A DNA stretch of 64,000 nt from Isosphaeraceae bacterium EP7 (GCA_038400315.1 CP151667.1:5157174-5221173), one strand, 5' to 3'; positions 1 to 11,151 are shown, counted from the first letter of the stretch. Made by a program: numbers and translations. The notes: generated by a model not told the origin, from the sequence alone.

Positions 1-1068
1 CGCGACGCGGCGCGGATCGAGGGATGGCATGAGGGTTTTGATTCGACAAACACGCATGGTTTGATCATGCAGAATTCTTCGGGCGGGGCCGACTACTTCT
101 CGGTCTTGGCCGGGACCGGCCAGTCGGCCGACATCCCCGCAACCGTGCCGGCGGTCGTCGTGCCCGTCCACAGCTACTCCGCCGCGAATCCCAGGGATGC
201 CGCGACCATCTCGGGGCGCTGGCTCGTGCACGGGGCCTTCGTCTACTTCGGGTCGATGAATGAGCCCTACCTCGACGCGTTCAGGACGCCGACACTCGTT
301 GCCGACCTCCTCGTCCGCAAGTTGCCGATTTCGGCCGCGTTGCGCCAGGTCCCCGGCGAGCCGAGGGGCCGCGCCTGGCGACTGACCCTGATCGGAGATC
401 CTCTCTACCGGGTCGCCCCTGACTCGGTGAAGCAACCTCGCATCGCCTCCTGGGAGCCGGTTGCAGGCTGGCCCGTCTATGTTGAATCCGAGGCACCCAA
501 AGCGGGTGCCAGCGACGCCGATCGGCTCGCATGGGCGCTGAAGACGGCAGTCGCTCGCGCGTTCCGGACGAGGCCAAAGGGGAACGGCAGGACTCAGGAC
601 GGCTGGCTCGGACAGATCGCGACCCTGGACCGCGCGCGGATCCCGGCCGGACTGAGGCGAACCCTGGATGAGCTGACGGTCGACGCAATGCACGAATCGG
701 GGCGGCCCGGCGATGTCCGGGAGCGGATCATGGTGATCCCGAAGGGAGAGCGATCGGTCTGGTTGCAGGCGATGCTCGAATGGTCCAGGGCCCATCAACT
801 CATCGAGTCGGTCGGCTCGAAGGACCTGAAGGTGGCGATGACCATCTGGGATGAGGTCATGCGATCCGACGGGGCAAGGAACCTCAAGGAGCAGTCAACC
901 GCCAGGATCCACGGCCTCGCACGGGAGGGCGCCGAGCCGATCCGGTGGCGCTCGCAGCTCCGGGCGACGATCCGGGCGATGGGCTCGTCCGCCGACGCTG
1001 AGATCGCTTCGAAGGAGCTGAAGGAGTTGGAGGAGACGAATCCGACCTTCAAGGCGGGGCGGCGATGA
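1..1068 (+). CDS. Partial protein of unknown function, possible C-terminal end of a gingipain/caspase-fold (C25/TIGR03790-like) protein
   Basis: The reading frame is already open at base 1 and has no convincing start inside the window, so this is the C-terminal 355 residues of a longer protein. The stretch HGAFVYFGSMNEPYLDAF followed about 45 residues later by LTLIGDPLYRV looks like the end of planctomycetal peptidase-C25-like or TIGR03790-like domains, which commonly close with an EPYL element and a GDPLYR element. The rest (about residues 150-355) is charged and helical with no recognised motif. Catalytic residues would lie upstream of the window, so activity cannot be judged. The next gene ends head-on 7 bases downstream on the other strand. 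The coding call is firm; the family is tentative. Confidence 0.6.
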   Translation, partial: RDAARIEGWHEGFDSTNTHGLIMQNSSGGADYFSVLAGTGQSADIPATVPAVVVPVHSYSAANPRDAATISGRWLVHGAFVYFGSMNEPYLDAFRTPTLVADLLVRKLPISAALRQVPGEPRGRAWRLTLIGDPLYRVAPDSVKQPRIASWEPVAGWPVYVESEAPKAGASDADRLAWALKTAVARAFRTRPKGNGRTQDGWLGQIATLDRARIPAGLRRTLDELTVDAMHESGRPGDVRERIMVIPKGERSVWLQAMLEWSRAHQLIESVGSKDLKVAMTIWDEVMRSDGARNLKEQSTARIHGLAREGAEPIRWRSQLRATIRAMGSSADAEIASKELKELEETNPTFKAGRR

Positions 1069-1075
1069 GCAAGTT

Positions 1076-2452
1076 TCAGGGGAGGGTGAGCGAGGGCCGA
1101 TGCGGGCCGACGAAGGCCTCGACCACCTCGGGCAAGGCGGCCAGGTGCAGGTGAAGCAGACCGCCGACCGCGTGATGATACTTGTACATGTCAAGTTCAC
1201 CGCAGAGTGGGGCGGCCCGGCCGGGGCAGCGGCCGGGGTGGTCCGCCGGACTGAATTTCCAGCGGCCCGAGCTGTAGCCCCTCACGGTCGTCCCGCGAGG
1301 GCCGAGCCACGAGTCATTCGTGAGAGTTCGGATCACGGGCCAAGGCGGGGGCTGATTCATCTGGAGGACGGCATTCAGGGGGAGGATCCCCACGCCGTTG
1401 TGGATGCGGCCATCGATGGACATCGTCTGGCCGAGATAGGCGGCCCCTCCCCCTTCGGCATAGATTCGCCGCCCATTGCAGACGTGGCTGGAGAGGGCCG
1501 TGATCATGCTGACATTCTCGGTCAGCGCCTCGATATGATTGTCCGGGAACCCGCAGCCGATCATGACGAGGTCGGGATGGTCGGGAAGCGCCCCGTCGTG
1601 AATCGGCGAGAACTCGACGAGCTCGGCCCCCAGAGAGCTGAGGGTCTCGAGGGTGTCGGGGAAGTAACCACCAAACGCTTCGTCGCGGGCATAGGCGACT
1701 CGAAATCGGCTCCGGTCGGCCCGGACGCGCGCACCGAGCTCGCCGCTCCAGCTGAACGGCCTCGAATCGGCGAGGGCGGCGATCGCCGCCCAGTCGGCGT
1801 AGGCATCGAACTCCGTCGCCAAGGCGTCGATCAGGTCGGTTGGCATGGGCATCCCCGGGGGAACTTCCATGACAGCCTGGCGGAGCTTCGGGGCCGCCGA
1901 CATTCCGCCAAGGACCGCGCGGCCGCAGGTCATCCGGATGAAGGAGCGGAACTGGTCGAACTGCTCACGGGTCTCGAAGCCGTCGAGCATCAGGCCCTCG
2001 GCCTGTTCGGGGATGTGCGGCAGGTGAAGCGGGTCGTTTGGGTCGTGCTTGACGACCATGACCAGCGGGATCTGGAGCGACTGAGCCAGAGGTCCGATGC
2101 CGGAGACGTCGGCGGCGTCGAGGTTGTGCGGCGAAGTGCTCAGGCAGCTCGCCGTCGAACGGAGCCTTCCCTCGACCATGGCAAGCGTGACGGGGCCCGA
2201 GATGCCCCGGGCGAAAACCTCGCGGCGAACCTCGGGTTGCATGAGCCATGAGTCGAGATGACGGCCCGGCATTCCCGTGATCCGGCCGGCGACATCGGAG
2301 CCGAGCGGGCACGCCTGCGAGCGGAAATGCTGGATCCGGGCGCCTCGCCGCGTCAGGCCGGACAACATGGCCATCCCGAGCATATCCTGCTCGCAGATGG
2401 ATGTAGAGGTGGCCAGGGCCAAACAGGGAATTCGGATCATGCGGTGCACCAT
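1076..2452 (-). CDS. CobB/CbiA-like cobyrinate a,c-diamide synthase paralogue lacking P-loop and catalytic cysteine (probable pseudoenzyme)
   Basis: This protein of about 458 residues has the architecture of cobyrinic acid a,c-diamide synthase: an N-terminal dethiobiotin-synthetase-like ATPase domain and a C-terminal class-I glutaminase-like domain. Recognisable family landmarks are the RRGARIQHF strand, GMPGRHLDSWLM, GCGFPDNHIEALTENVSM, and the C-terminal HLHL that carries the triad histidine. The nucleotide-binding signature that should read like GTSSGVGKT is ATSTSICEQDM, and the glutaminase nucleophile motif AECGG is AEGGG (codons GAA GGG GGA GGG, Gly codon at 1451-1453). The frame is intact throughout, so it is a maintained protein rather than a decayed gene. 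The start at 2452 is chosen because family similarity begins about ten residues later; an ATG at 2440 is an alternative and neither has a strong RBS. No other cobalamin genes are nearby. Confidence 0.75.
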   Translation of the reverse strand: MVHRMIRIPCLALATSTSICEQDMLGMAMLSGLTRRGARIQHFRSQACPLGSDVAGRITGMPGRHLDSWLMQPEVRREVFARGISGPVTLAMVEGRLRSTASCLSTSPHNLDAADVSGIGPLAQSLQIPLVMVVKHDPNDPLHLPHIPEQAEGLMLDGFETREQFDQFRSFIRMTCGRAVLGGMSAAPKLRQAVMEVPPGMPMPTDLIDALATEFDAYADWAAIAALADSRPFSWSGELGARVRADRSRFRVAYARDEAFGGYFPDTLETLSSLGAELVEFSPIHDGALPDHPDLVMIGCGFPDNHIEALTENVSMITALSSHVCNGRRIYAEGGGAAYLGQTMSIDGRIHNGVGILPLNAVLQMNQPPPWPVIRTLTNDSWLGPRGTTVRGYSSGRWKFSPADHPGRCPGRAAPLCGELDMYKYHHAVGGLLHLHLAALPEVVEAFVGPHRPSLTLP

Positions 2453-2776
2453 CCCGGGGCGAGTCACGCGCAGAAGATCTGACACGGGAACGACACCCGT
2501 CGCGATCGACCGCGGGCCGAATTCATTTCGAGCAGTTTTGAGGGCAGAGTAATGGCAGGCACGCGGCCACCTCGCTGGGGCGACGGCGCGGGAACTCGGT
2601 TGGTTCGCCCTCAATCATAGAATTGAGCCGGCCACGGTCAAGGCCCGTCGCAGACAGTTGTCTAAGTAGCAAGCCCCGATCGACCGATTCGCCTTGCCGG
2701 GTGCAGGTGCCTTGGCTAGGGTACGCCACGACGGGACATGGATGGCCCCCACGAATCTCCGCAGGAACGTCGCCCG

Positions 2777-4702
2777 ATGGATCGAGGCGCCCCCCTCCGC
2801 ACGCGCATTGCGTCGCTGGCAATCGTGATGGCCAGCCTCGTCGCCTCGAAGGCACAGGCCGGGATGGTCGAGCCCCCCTCGCCAATTCCCCCGCCCATCC
2901 CGGCGAAATCCCCGGCGGCCCCGAAGCCGGTCGCTGCCCCGAAGGCTCAGGCCGCCGATCAATCGGTTTTGCCCATGCCGATGCCCGACAAGGCCGCCGC
3001 GGAGCCGCCTCCGACCCTGCCGCCGATCCTTCCCGAGGTCGCCACCGCCCTTCCCGACGTCGTCCGCGTCGAGACGGCCGAGGCGCTCAAGGCCCTCGAA
3101 CTGCCGGCCGAAGCCGAGACGAAGGATGCCAAGCCAGCCTTGCTCAAGGAGCGACGCGAGCTGCTCGGCGAACGGCTACGGATCCTCGACGAGCTGGAGA
3201 AGGCGTCGAGGGAGCGATATGAGGTCGAACACCCCGACCCGGACCCCAAGACGCAAATCGAGCAGCTCAAAGGGGAGCTGGAAAAAACCGGGGCCCTGAT
3301 CGCGCAGGCGGCCAAGGATCCCAAGGCTTTACTGCCCGAATGCTTCTCCGTCGATGAGGCCAAGATCGACGACGCGGCCCTCACGCTGATGAAGGAAGCG
3401 ATCGAGGCGGCGACCGGAGAGGCCAAGGACACGGCCGCGAAGGTCGAAAAAGGTCTAGCACTCGAGCCGAACAAGTCGGCCAATGCGCTCAGGGCCGAGC
3501 GGGATAAGCTCCAGCAGCGCAGGGATTCGCTGATCGCCCGCCGCGCCGAGCGTGAGAAGACGCTCGCCAGCGCGGTGGCCGCGGATGCACGCGACCTGGC
3601 CAGGCAAAGACTGGTCAACCTCTCCTGGGAGCAGCGGCTCGAAGCGGAGCGGCAGGCAATCCTGGATGCGAAAGCCACCCTCGATCCGATCCGGGCCGAG
3701 CTGGCGGCCCTCACGGCCCAATGCGCCGAGGCCGATCTTGCCGTGGCGAGGAAAGGCCTCGAACGGATGAAGGCCAAACACCAGAAATTGGCCGACCATC
3801 AGCGCGAGAAGCTGAAACGAGAGGCCGCGATCGAGCAAACCCGGGCGAAGCGCGCCAATGACCCGCTTGAGCGGCACAAGGGCAAGCGAAAGGCCGAGAT
3901 GCTCGACCTGGAAGCGGCGGTCCTCAACGACGAGAACTCCCTGGCGAATAGCAGCGGCCTATCCCTGGACGAGCTGAAGGAACGGACGGCGGTGGCGGAA
4001 AAACGCCGCGAGACTTCGAAGAAGATGGTGGAACTCGGTCGCGGGGGAGGACTGATCGCCGTCCGCCTCAAGAACGACTACAAGACGATTTCGAAAGAGC
4101 GAGAGCTGCTCAGGAAGAACGACCTTGCCTACGCCGCGGGTCGGATGGATTTCTACGAGAATCTAAGGACCGACGTCGAGATGGAGTTGCTCAACGACGG
4201 TCGTGACGACCGCTATGAGCTCGACTCGCTCCTCGAACACCTGCCCGAGTCCAGGCATGACGAGGCGACGGCGGAATTCTCGAAGATCGAGCAGGAGCAT
4301 CGCAAGTTTCTGGAGCGCAGGCTGAAAGCCCTTGCCAGCCTGGCGGAGCGCTACGAGGCCATTTATGCCGAGATCCAGAAGCGGATCGAGATCCTCGACG
4401 AGCATTACGCCTACATCCGGACTCATCTCTTCTGGGTCCGCGACACCGAGCCGATCGGCGTGCAGACGATCTCGCACACTCAGCAAGAGGCGAAGCGAAT
4501 TGTGCCGGCCCTCGTGGCATTGGCCCTGGAGCCCTGGGACGCGAAGCGATGGCGAGGGGTCTCGGTCGAGTTCGCCATCGCGGTCCTTGCCTGCATCGCC
4601 GCCCCGCTCCCCTTATACCGGCTGCAGAAAGCGTTGGGGCGACGCCTGCCGCATCGGATGCACCCCGTCGAAGTCCCGCTCACGCGAGTCGAACCCGCTT
4701 GA
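2777..4702 (+). CDS. Exported coiled-coil protein, probable periplasmic N-terminal half of a split MscK/MscM-like mechanosensitive channel
   Basis: This 641-residue protein starts with a signal peptide (MDRGAPLRTRIASLAIVMAS, then an AQA cleavage-like site), followed by a Pro/Ala-rich linker to about residue 110 and then a very long, highly charged coiled-coil region to about residue 575. A single hydrophobic helix near the C-terminus (VEFAIAVLACIAAPLPLY) is followed by basic residues and then the stop. This is the layout of the periplasmic sensor region and first membrane helix of large KefA/MscK-type channels. The channel domain is encoded by the next gene, in another frame two bases after this stop. 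The start at 2777 has an AGGA about 10 bases upstream; an ATG at 2738 is possible. The two genes most likely make one channel, or are one gene broken by a frameshift. Confidence 0.7.
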   Translation: MDRGAPLRTRIASLAIVMASLVASKAQAGMVEPPSPIPPPIPAKSPAAPKPVAAPKAQAADQSVLPMPMPDKAAAEPPPTLPPILPEVATALPDVVRVETAEALKALELPAEAETKDAKPALLKERRELLGERLRILDELEKASRERYEVEHPDPDPKTQIEQLKGELEKTGALIAQAAKDPKALLPECFSVDEAKIDDAALTLMKEAIEAATGEAKDTAAKVEKGLALEPNKSANALRAERDKLQQRRDSLIARRAEREKTLASAVAADARDLARQRLVNLSWEQRLEAERQAILDAKATLDPIRAELAALTAQCAEADLAVARKGLERMKAKHQKLADHQREKLKREAAIEQTRAKRANDPLERHKGKRKAEMLDLEAAVLNDENSLANSSGLSLDELKERTAVAEKRRETSKKMVELGRGGGLIAVRLKNDYKTISKERELLRKNDLAYAAGRMDFYENLRTDVEMELLNDGRDDRYELDSLLEHLPESRHDEATAEFSKIEQEHRKFLERRLKALASLAERYEAIYAEIQKRIEILDEHYAYIRTHLFWVRDTEPIGVQTISHTQQEAKRIVPALVALALEPWDAKRWRGVSVEFAIAVLACIAAPLPLYRLQKALGRRLPHRMHPVEVPLTRVEPA

Positions 4703-4704
4703 CG

Positions 4705-6576
4705 ATGGCCCCTCCCGTCAGACAGGCCATGTCCTTCCAGATCGCCCACGTCCGACTCGCGGAGATTCGCATGAGGTCGCTCAAGACGCTGCTGCTCTGC
4801 ATCGCTTCCGCCACCGTCTGGCCCACCTATTTCGTGCTCGCGGCTTACATGGCCCGGATCGGCCCATGGCCTCGGGGCATCGCCCGGCCGGCCTCGTACC
4901 TCATCGCCTCCCTGGCGATCGCATTCTGGGTGAGCCAGATCGTTCGATCTCTCTTCCGCCCCGAAGGTTGGGCCGAGGAGACGCTCGGAATTCCGCGGGC
5001 CGTGACACGTCAGGTCCGCGCCGCGGTTCGGGTTCTGATCGTCGGCGGCCTGGCCTGCCTTGTGCCCCGCGGGCTCCTCGAGGGGGGCCTTCTCGCCCCG
5101 TCGGATCGGCCGATCTCGGCCTCGGTCACGGGCCACTTGCTGGGGCTGGCCTACGGCCTGGTCGTCTGGGCGGTCTGCTTCCGCCTTCTCCGGAAGAACT
5201 CGCCGCTCATTGCCTGGATCGACGAGGCCACCGAGAAGCGGGGCTGGGTCGTCCGGCATCGGAGGCAGGCGGCTTGGACCCTTCTGGGCATCGTCGCGAC
5301 GATCGTGCTGCTCGATGCCTCGGGCTATGCCTACACCGCCCGGCGTCTGGCCACGGCAGGCCTCCCCTCGCTGGCGATCATCAGCCTGAGCTGGGCCGGG
5401 CGGAAGCTTGCGGTCTCGGCAATCGAGGAACACTCCTGGCGCTGGCTGTCCACCGGCAAGCTGAAGGGGGTCGTCGATAACGAGAAGTTTCCCGAGGCCC
5501 TATGCAAGCTCGTCCGCCTGGCCATTCCCGCGATCGGCCTGCTCGCCTGCGGATGGGTCTGGGAAGTCGACCTCGCACTGTTCCGGTCGATCGGTGGCAT
5601 GCCGCTCTGGCCGATCGATCAGACAACCGGCCTGACGGTGGGCGACGCAACACAGGCCCTCGTCATGCTCGCCCTGACCGCCCTCGTCTGGAAGCACATT
5701 TCCACGCTGTTCGAGCTGGTCGTCTTCCCCAGGATGTCTGACGACCCCGGCACCCGCTACGCGATCCTCACGCTGGGCCGCTATCTCGCCCTGGCGATGG
5801 GGACGCTGGGAGTGCTCTCGGCGGTCAAGCTCGGCGTCAAGGAGATCGGTGTGGTGCTCGCCGCGCTCGGCGTCGGTCTTGGCTTCGGCTTGCAGGAGAT
5901 TGTCTCGAACTTCGTCAGCGGCATCATCCTGTTGCTTGAGCGGCCGATCCGCGTGGGCGACCTCGTGACCGTGGCCGGCATGACGGGCACCGTGGACCGG
6001 ATCAACATCCGCGCAACCACCATCAATAACGCCGACAATCACAGCATGATCGTGCCCAATCGGGCCTTCATCACCGGCGATCTCGTCAACTGGACGCTCA
6101 AGGACAAGGTGATCCGGGTGTCGATCCCGTTGCGGGTCGCCCAGGGAAGCTGCCCGGATCGCGCGACCGACCTCCTGCTGATGATCGCCCGAGAGGATGC
6201 GGACGTCCTGCGGAATCCACTGCCGATCGCCTTCATGGAGGGTTTCGGCGAGTCATCGATCAACCTGATCTTGCACGTCCATGTGCCCGACCCGAGCCTG
6301 GGCGGACGCGTGAAGCACCGGCTCTGCACCCAGATCCAGAAGCGATTCGAAGCCGCGGGGATCTTGATGCCGCCGCCCACCCGAGAGGTCACTCTCCGCC
6401 AGGCCGAATCGGCAGGCAACGACCTGACCGTGGTGAGCCGGACATCGGCGAAACCCGCGGTCGAATTCCGGGCCGACCCACCGGTCCCCACCCCGACCGC
6501 CCCGCACATGCCGCGGGCCGTCCAGCCCGCCCCGACGGCTCCTATCGAGTCACGAAACCGCTGCGAGGACGAATGA
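4705..6576 (+). CDS. MscS-family mechanosensitive ion channel
   Basis: This 623-residue inner-membrane protein gates in response to membrane tension and protects against osmotic downshock. About ten hydrophobic segments precede the MscS core. The pore-lining helix and beta domain are clear near residues 390-450: GLGFGLQEIVSNFVSGIIL, then ERPIRVGDLVTVAGMTGTV and the NRAFITGDLVNWTLKD segment. The cytoplasmic alpha-beta domain with FGESSINLILHVHV follows, then a Pro-rich tail of about 60 residues. The start at 4705 is the first ATG after the upstream stop (gap of 2 bases, different frame). The open frame itself extends upstream to about 4549, overlapping the end of the coiled-coil gene. Without the upstream gene this protein would lack the sensor region normally fused to it. 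It could be translated by re-initiation or arise from one frameshifted gene. Confidence 0.85.
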   Translation: MAPPVRQAMSFQIAHVRLAEIRMRSLKTLLLCIASATVWPTYFVLAAYMARIGPWPRGIARPASYLIASLAIAFWVSQIVRSLFRPEGWAEETLGIPRAVTRQVRAAVRVLIVGGLACLVPRGLLEGGLLAPSDRPISASVTGHLLGLAYGLVVWAVCFRLLRKNSPLIAWIDEATEKRGWVVRHRRQAAWTLLGIVATIVLLDASGYAYTARRLATAGLPSLAIISLSWAGRKLAVSAIEEHSWRWLSTGKLKGVVDNEKFPEALCKLVRLAIPAIGLLACGWVWEVDLALFRSIGGMPLWPIDQTTGLTVGDATQALVMLALTALVWKHISTLFELVVFPRMSDDPGTRYAILTLGRYLALAMGTLGVLSAVKLGVKEIGVVLAALGVGLGFGLQEIVSNFVSGIILLLERPIRVGDLVTVAGMTGTVDRINIRATTINNADNHSMIVPNRAFITGDLVNWTLKDKVIRVSIPLRVAQGSCPDRATDLLLMIAREDADVLRNPLPIAFMEGFGESSINLILHVHVPDPSLGGRVKHRLCTQIQKRFEAAGILMPPPTREVTLRQAESAGNDLTVVSRTSAKPAVEFRADPPVPTPTAPHMPRAVQPAPTAPIESRNRCEDE

Positions 6577-6612
6577 GAGCCGTGAGGCTGTCATGGATCG
6601 CGAAATCGGAGA

Positions 6613-8214
6613 TCACCGGTCGGTAGTCTCCGGCTTGGAGATCGGTGCGGGTGCGTCGTCCAGATAGAAGACCTCGCTGAGCTTGCCCAGGAGCTTGCCG
6701 GCCGCGGAGGGGGTGACAACTTCGTTCATAGGCAGGCCGTTCAAGAAGAAGGCGAATGCCAGCTTTCGGCCGCCCGCGGTGTCAATGTAGCCGGCAAGCG
6801 CCTTGCTCGTGAGAATCGACTTGCCGTTGAGCGAGTTGCCCACGAAGTAGGTTCCCGTCTTCGCCTTCACGTGGCCAATCGCGGGGCTATCCGACGGAAC
6901 CGCACTGGCGAGGGTGCCTGTTCCGCCCAGGATCGGGAGGGCATCCTCGTAGGCCGGAAAGTCGTCGCGAGCGGCCATCGTGCGGAGCAAGGCAACGGTC
7001 CCCCTGGGCGTCACCATGTCGGCTCGCTCGCCCCCGGCACCGCCGCCGAAGGAGGCCGAGCCGGGAGCGACGCCCAGATGCTGGAGAATCTGGCCTTCGC
7101 GCCTCAGACCCTCGCGGGCCGTGCGCTCGCCGTGATGGGCCGCGATCAGGAGCGGCAGGGTGCTGGCGTGCAGGTTGTGGCTGACTTTGAGAATGACTCG
7201 TACGAATTCCTTGAGCGGCGGTGAAGTGTACTCGGCCACCTTGGGCAAGCCGGCGACCTCCGCCTGGCTGGGCAGGTCCTTCTCCTCGTTCGAACCGAGC
7301 GGCGAGACCGAGACTTCGACGCCGCGGCGGCGCAATGTCTCGATGAAGACGGCGCGGGCAAACGACGCGGGCTGATCGGCTTCATAGATCGCCACGACCG
7401 GGCCGTGACCGGCAGGAACCTTACCTTTGACGACGAACCGTCGAGGGCCGGCGACCTCGATCGAGATCGACGGCTTCGTTCCAGATTCCTCTGTGACGAC
7501 GCGAGACTCGTAGGTCACGTAGGACGTCGGTGGGACGATCGAGACTTCGGCGGCATCGCCCGGCTTGGCACCCGCTTTGACCACGACGTCGATCAGGTTG
7601 TCGTTGATGACGATCGGCGAGACGTTTTCCGGTCCGCTTCCCGAACTCTTCGCCGGGGCGAAGTAGCGATCGTCGACCAGCACGTTGCCTTCGACCTTGG
7701 TGATCCCGGCGGCCTTCACGCCATCGGCCAGCTCGATCAGGCCCGCGAGCGGGTCGGCATCGATCAGCTTGGCGCCCGAGTAGATGTGATCATCGCCGTT
7801 GAACAGGAGCCGGCCATCGGAGCCGGTGCGCCCCCCCATGCTCAGGTCGCCCTTGGCGACGAGGATCAGGTCGCCTTTAAGCGTCCCGTCGACCACGTCG
7901 CCCTTGCGCACGACGGGGGTCTTGAACCGGTAGTCTGGCCCCAGGTCGCTCCAGGCGGCGGCGGTGCTGAAGAGCTTGGTGACCGAGGCCGGCCCGAACA
8001 TCTGGTCGGGGTTGCGGGCGTAAATCGTGGCGCCCGACGAAACGTCGACGACGAGAAGTCCCCAGTGGGCGTCGCGAAAGGACGGAGTTCCGAGGACAGT
8101 CTCGACCCGACTCTCCAGCGATTCTCGCGGTGCCGTCGGGGTCTGGGCGTGGGCGCCCACACCGAGGGCCAGTACCAGGATCGATCCCAGCCGGGTCGCG
8201 GAATGTACCTTCAT
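6613..8214 (-). CDS. dacB: D-alanyl-D-alanine carboxypeptidase/endopeptidase, PBP4 (S13) family
   Basis: This enzyme of 533 residues trims or cleaves peptidoglycan cross-links in the periplasm. The signal peptide is MKVHSATRLGSILVLALG, ending in AHAQ. The three penicilloyl-serine-transferase motifs are present in order: SVTK near residue 76 (serine nucleophile), SHN near residue 345, and KTG near residue 450, with the large S13-type insertion (residues about 100-300, including VEGNVLVDDRYF) between the first two. The start at 8214 is preferred to upstream ATG codons at 8229 and 8232 because GGGAGG lies about 7 bases ahead of it and the signal peptide begins there. It lies downstream of the sdh operon on the same strand, with a strong hairpin between, so it probably has its own promoter. 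Confidence 0.92.
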   Translation of the reverse strand: MKVHSATRLGSILVLALGVGAHAQTPTAPRESLESRVETVLGTPSFRDAHWGLLVVDVSSGATIYARNPDQMFGPASVTKLFSTAAAWSDLGPDYRFKTPVVRKGDVVDGTLKGDLILVAKGDLSMGGRTGSDGRLLFNGDDHIYSGAKLIDADPLAGLIELADGVKAAGITKVEGNVLVDDRYFAPAKSSGSGPENVSPIVINDNLIDVVVKAGAKPGDAAEVSIVPPTSYVTYESRVVTEESGTKPSISIEVAGPRRFVVKGKVPAGHGPVVAIYEADQPASFARAVFIETLRRRGVEVSVSPLGSNEEKDLPSQAEVAGLPKVAEYTSPPLKEFVRVILKVSHNLHASTLPLLIAAHHGERTAREGLRREGQILQHLGVAPGSASFGGGAGGERADMVTPRGTVALLRTMAARDDFPAYEDALPILGGTGTLASAVPSDSPAIGHVKAKTGTYFVGNSLNGKSILTSKALAGYIDTAGGRKLAFAFFLNGLPMNEVVTPSAAGKLLGKLSEVFYLDDAPAPISKPETTDR

Positions 8215-8328
8215 CGGAGCCCTCCCCATCACGGTCGGTCAAATCGTGGAACCGGCGGGCGTCGATCCGCCGATGTCGAAGCCCCGGAGAGATGGGGCAC
8301 TCCGCATCGAACCTTCGGGACGTACGAA

Positions 8329-8365
8329 GCCCGGCGGCCGGATCCGTCTCGTCCGGCTGCCGGGC
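8329..8365 (-). terminator. Strong hairpin downstream of sdhB (terminator-like, no U tract)
   Basis: GCCCGGCGGCCGGA at 8329-8342 pairs with TCCGGCTGCCGGGC at 8352-8365 (14-bp stem with one G-U type pair, 9-base loop). It lies just past the sdhB stop and before dacB. No run of U follows on the minus strand, so it may act with Rho or as a 3' stabilising hairpin rather than as a classical intrinsic terminator. Confidence 0.5.
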
Positions 8366-8386
8366 TATCCATGTGCTGATCGGATG

Positions 8387-9142
8387 TCAGGACTCGAGGA
8401 TATGCAGGGCGTCGTCGGTGTGGACGCTGCCCGTGAGTAACGCCCGCTTCACTTCCTGGATCGCCTGCGTGACCTTGATGTCGCGCGGGCAGGCGCTGGT
8501 GCAATTGAAGACCGTGCGGCAGCGCCAGACGCCCTCGGCATCATTCAGGATGTCGAGTCGTTCGGCGGCCCCGCGGTCGCGGGAGTCGAAGATGAAGCGG
8601 TGAGCATTGACGATGGCGGCGGGGCCGACGTATTTCTGGTCGCCCCAGAACGGCGGGCAGGCGGTGGTGCAGCAGGCGCAGAGGATGCACTTGGTGGTGT
8701 CGTCGAACCGAGCCCGTTCCTCGGGCGTCTGGATGCGCTCCGTGGTGGGCGGCGGGTCGTCATTGACCAGGTAGGGCATCACGGCCTTGTAGTGGTCGAA
8801 GAACGGCTTCATGTCGACGATCAGGTCCTTGATCACCGGCAGGCCGAGGATCGGCTCGACGGTGAGGGTGTCGCCTCGCACGTTCTTCACCAGGATCTTG
8901 CACGCCAGGGCGTTGACGCCATTGATGCGCATGGCATCGGAGCCGCAGACGCCGTGGGCGCACGAGCGTCGCAGGCCGAGGCTATCGTCGTGCAGCCACT
9001 TCACATTCTGGATGACGTCGAGGACCCGGTCGAGCGGGTCGGCCTCGATGTCGTATTCTTCCCAGCGCGGGGGCTGGTCCAGCTCAGGGTCGTACCGCTT
9101 GATCCGGACCTTGAGCGTGCGGGTCGCGGCTGCGATGGACAT
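8387..9142 (-). CDS. sdhB: Succinate dehydrogenase iron-sulfur subunit
   Basis: This 251-residue subunit passes electrons from the flavin of SdhA to the membrane quinone site. Three cluster motifs are visible: the ferredoxin-type [2Fe-2S] site (CAHGVCGSDAMRING, then NALAC, around residues 60-80), the [4Fe-4S] site CILCACCTTAC, and the [3Fe-4S] site CRTVFNCTSACP. In the first site the third ligand position is Asp rather than Cys (CGSD), as known in actinobacterial-type SdhB, so it is expected to be functional. It is the last gene of the sdhC-sdhD-sdhA-sdhB operon, 68 bases after sdhA. Confidence 0.96.
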   Translation of the reverse strand: MSIAAATRTLKVRIKRYDPELDQPPRWEEYDIEADPLDRVLDVIQNVKWLHDDSLGLRRSCAHGVCGSDAMRINGVNALACKILVKNVRGDTLTVEPILGLPVIKDLIVDMKPFFDHYKAVMPYLVNDDPPPTTERIQTPEERARFDDTTKCILCACCTTACPPFWGDQKYVGPAAIVNAHRFIFDSRDRGAAERLDILNDAEGVWRCRTVFNCTSACPRDIKVTQAIQEVKRALLTGSVHTDDALHILES

Positions 9143-9210
9143 GGGTGGTGAATCCTGCTCGGGCGGTTCGTGTGTGCGAGTGCAACGCTCGACGCGGTCG
9201 GGCCTTCAAC

Positions 9211-11058
<1,848 letters not shown>

Positions 11059-11151
11059 AGAGTCTTGATTGACGCGAACGTGTCGCGGGAATGGGTGAAT
11101 CGATCGGTCGCGGGCGGGCGATCGGGCGGGCGGCATAGGTTGGCGGATGAG

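Noticed and set aside
8387-9142. Asp in place of the third Cys of the SdhB [2Fe-2S] motif
   Set aside because: It looks like a lost ligand, but CGSD is a known variant in actinobacterial-type SdhB, so it is not reported as unusual.
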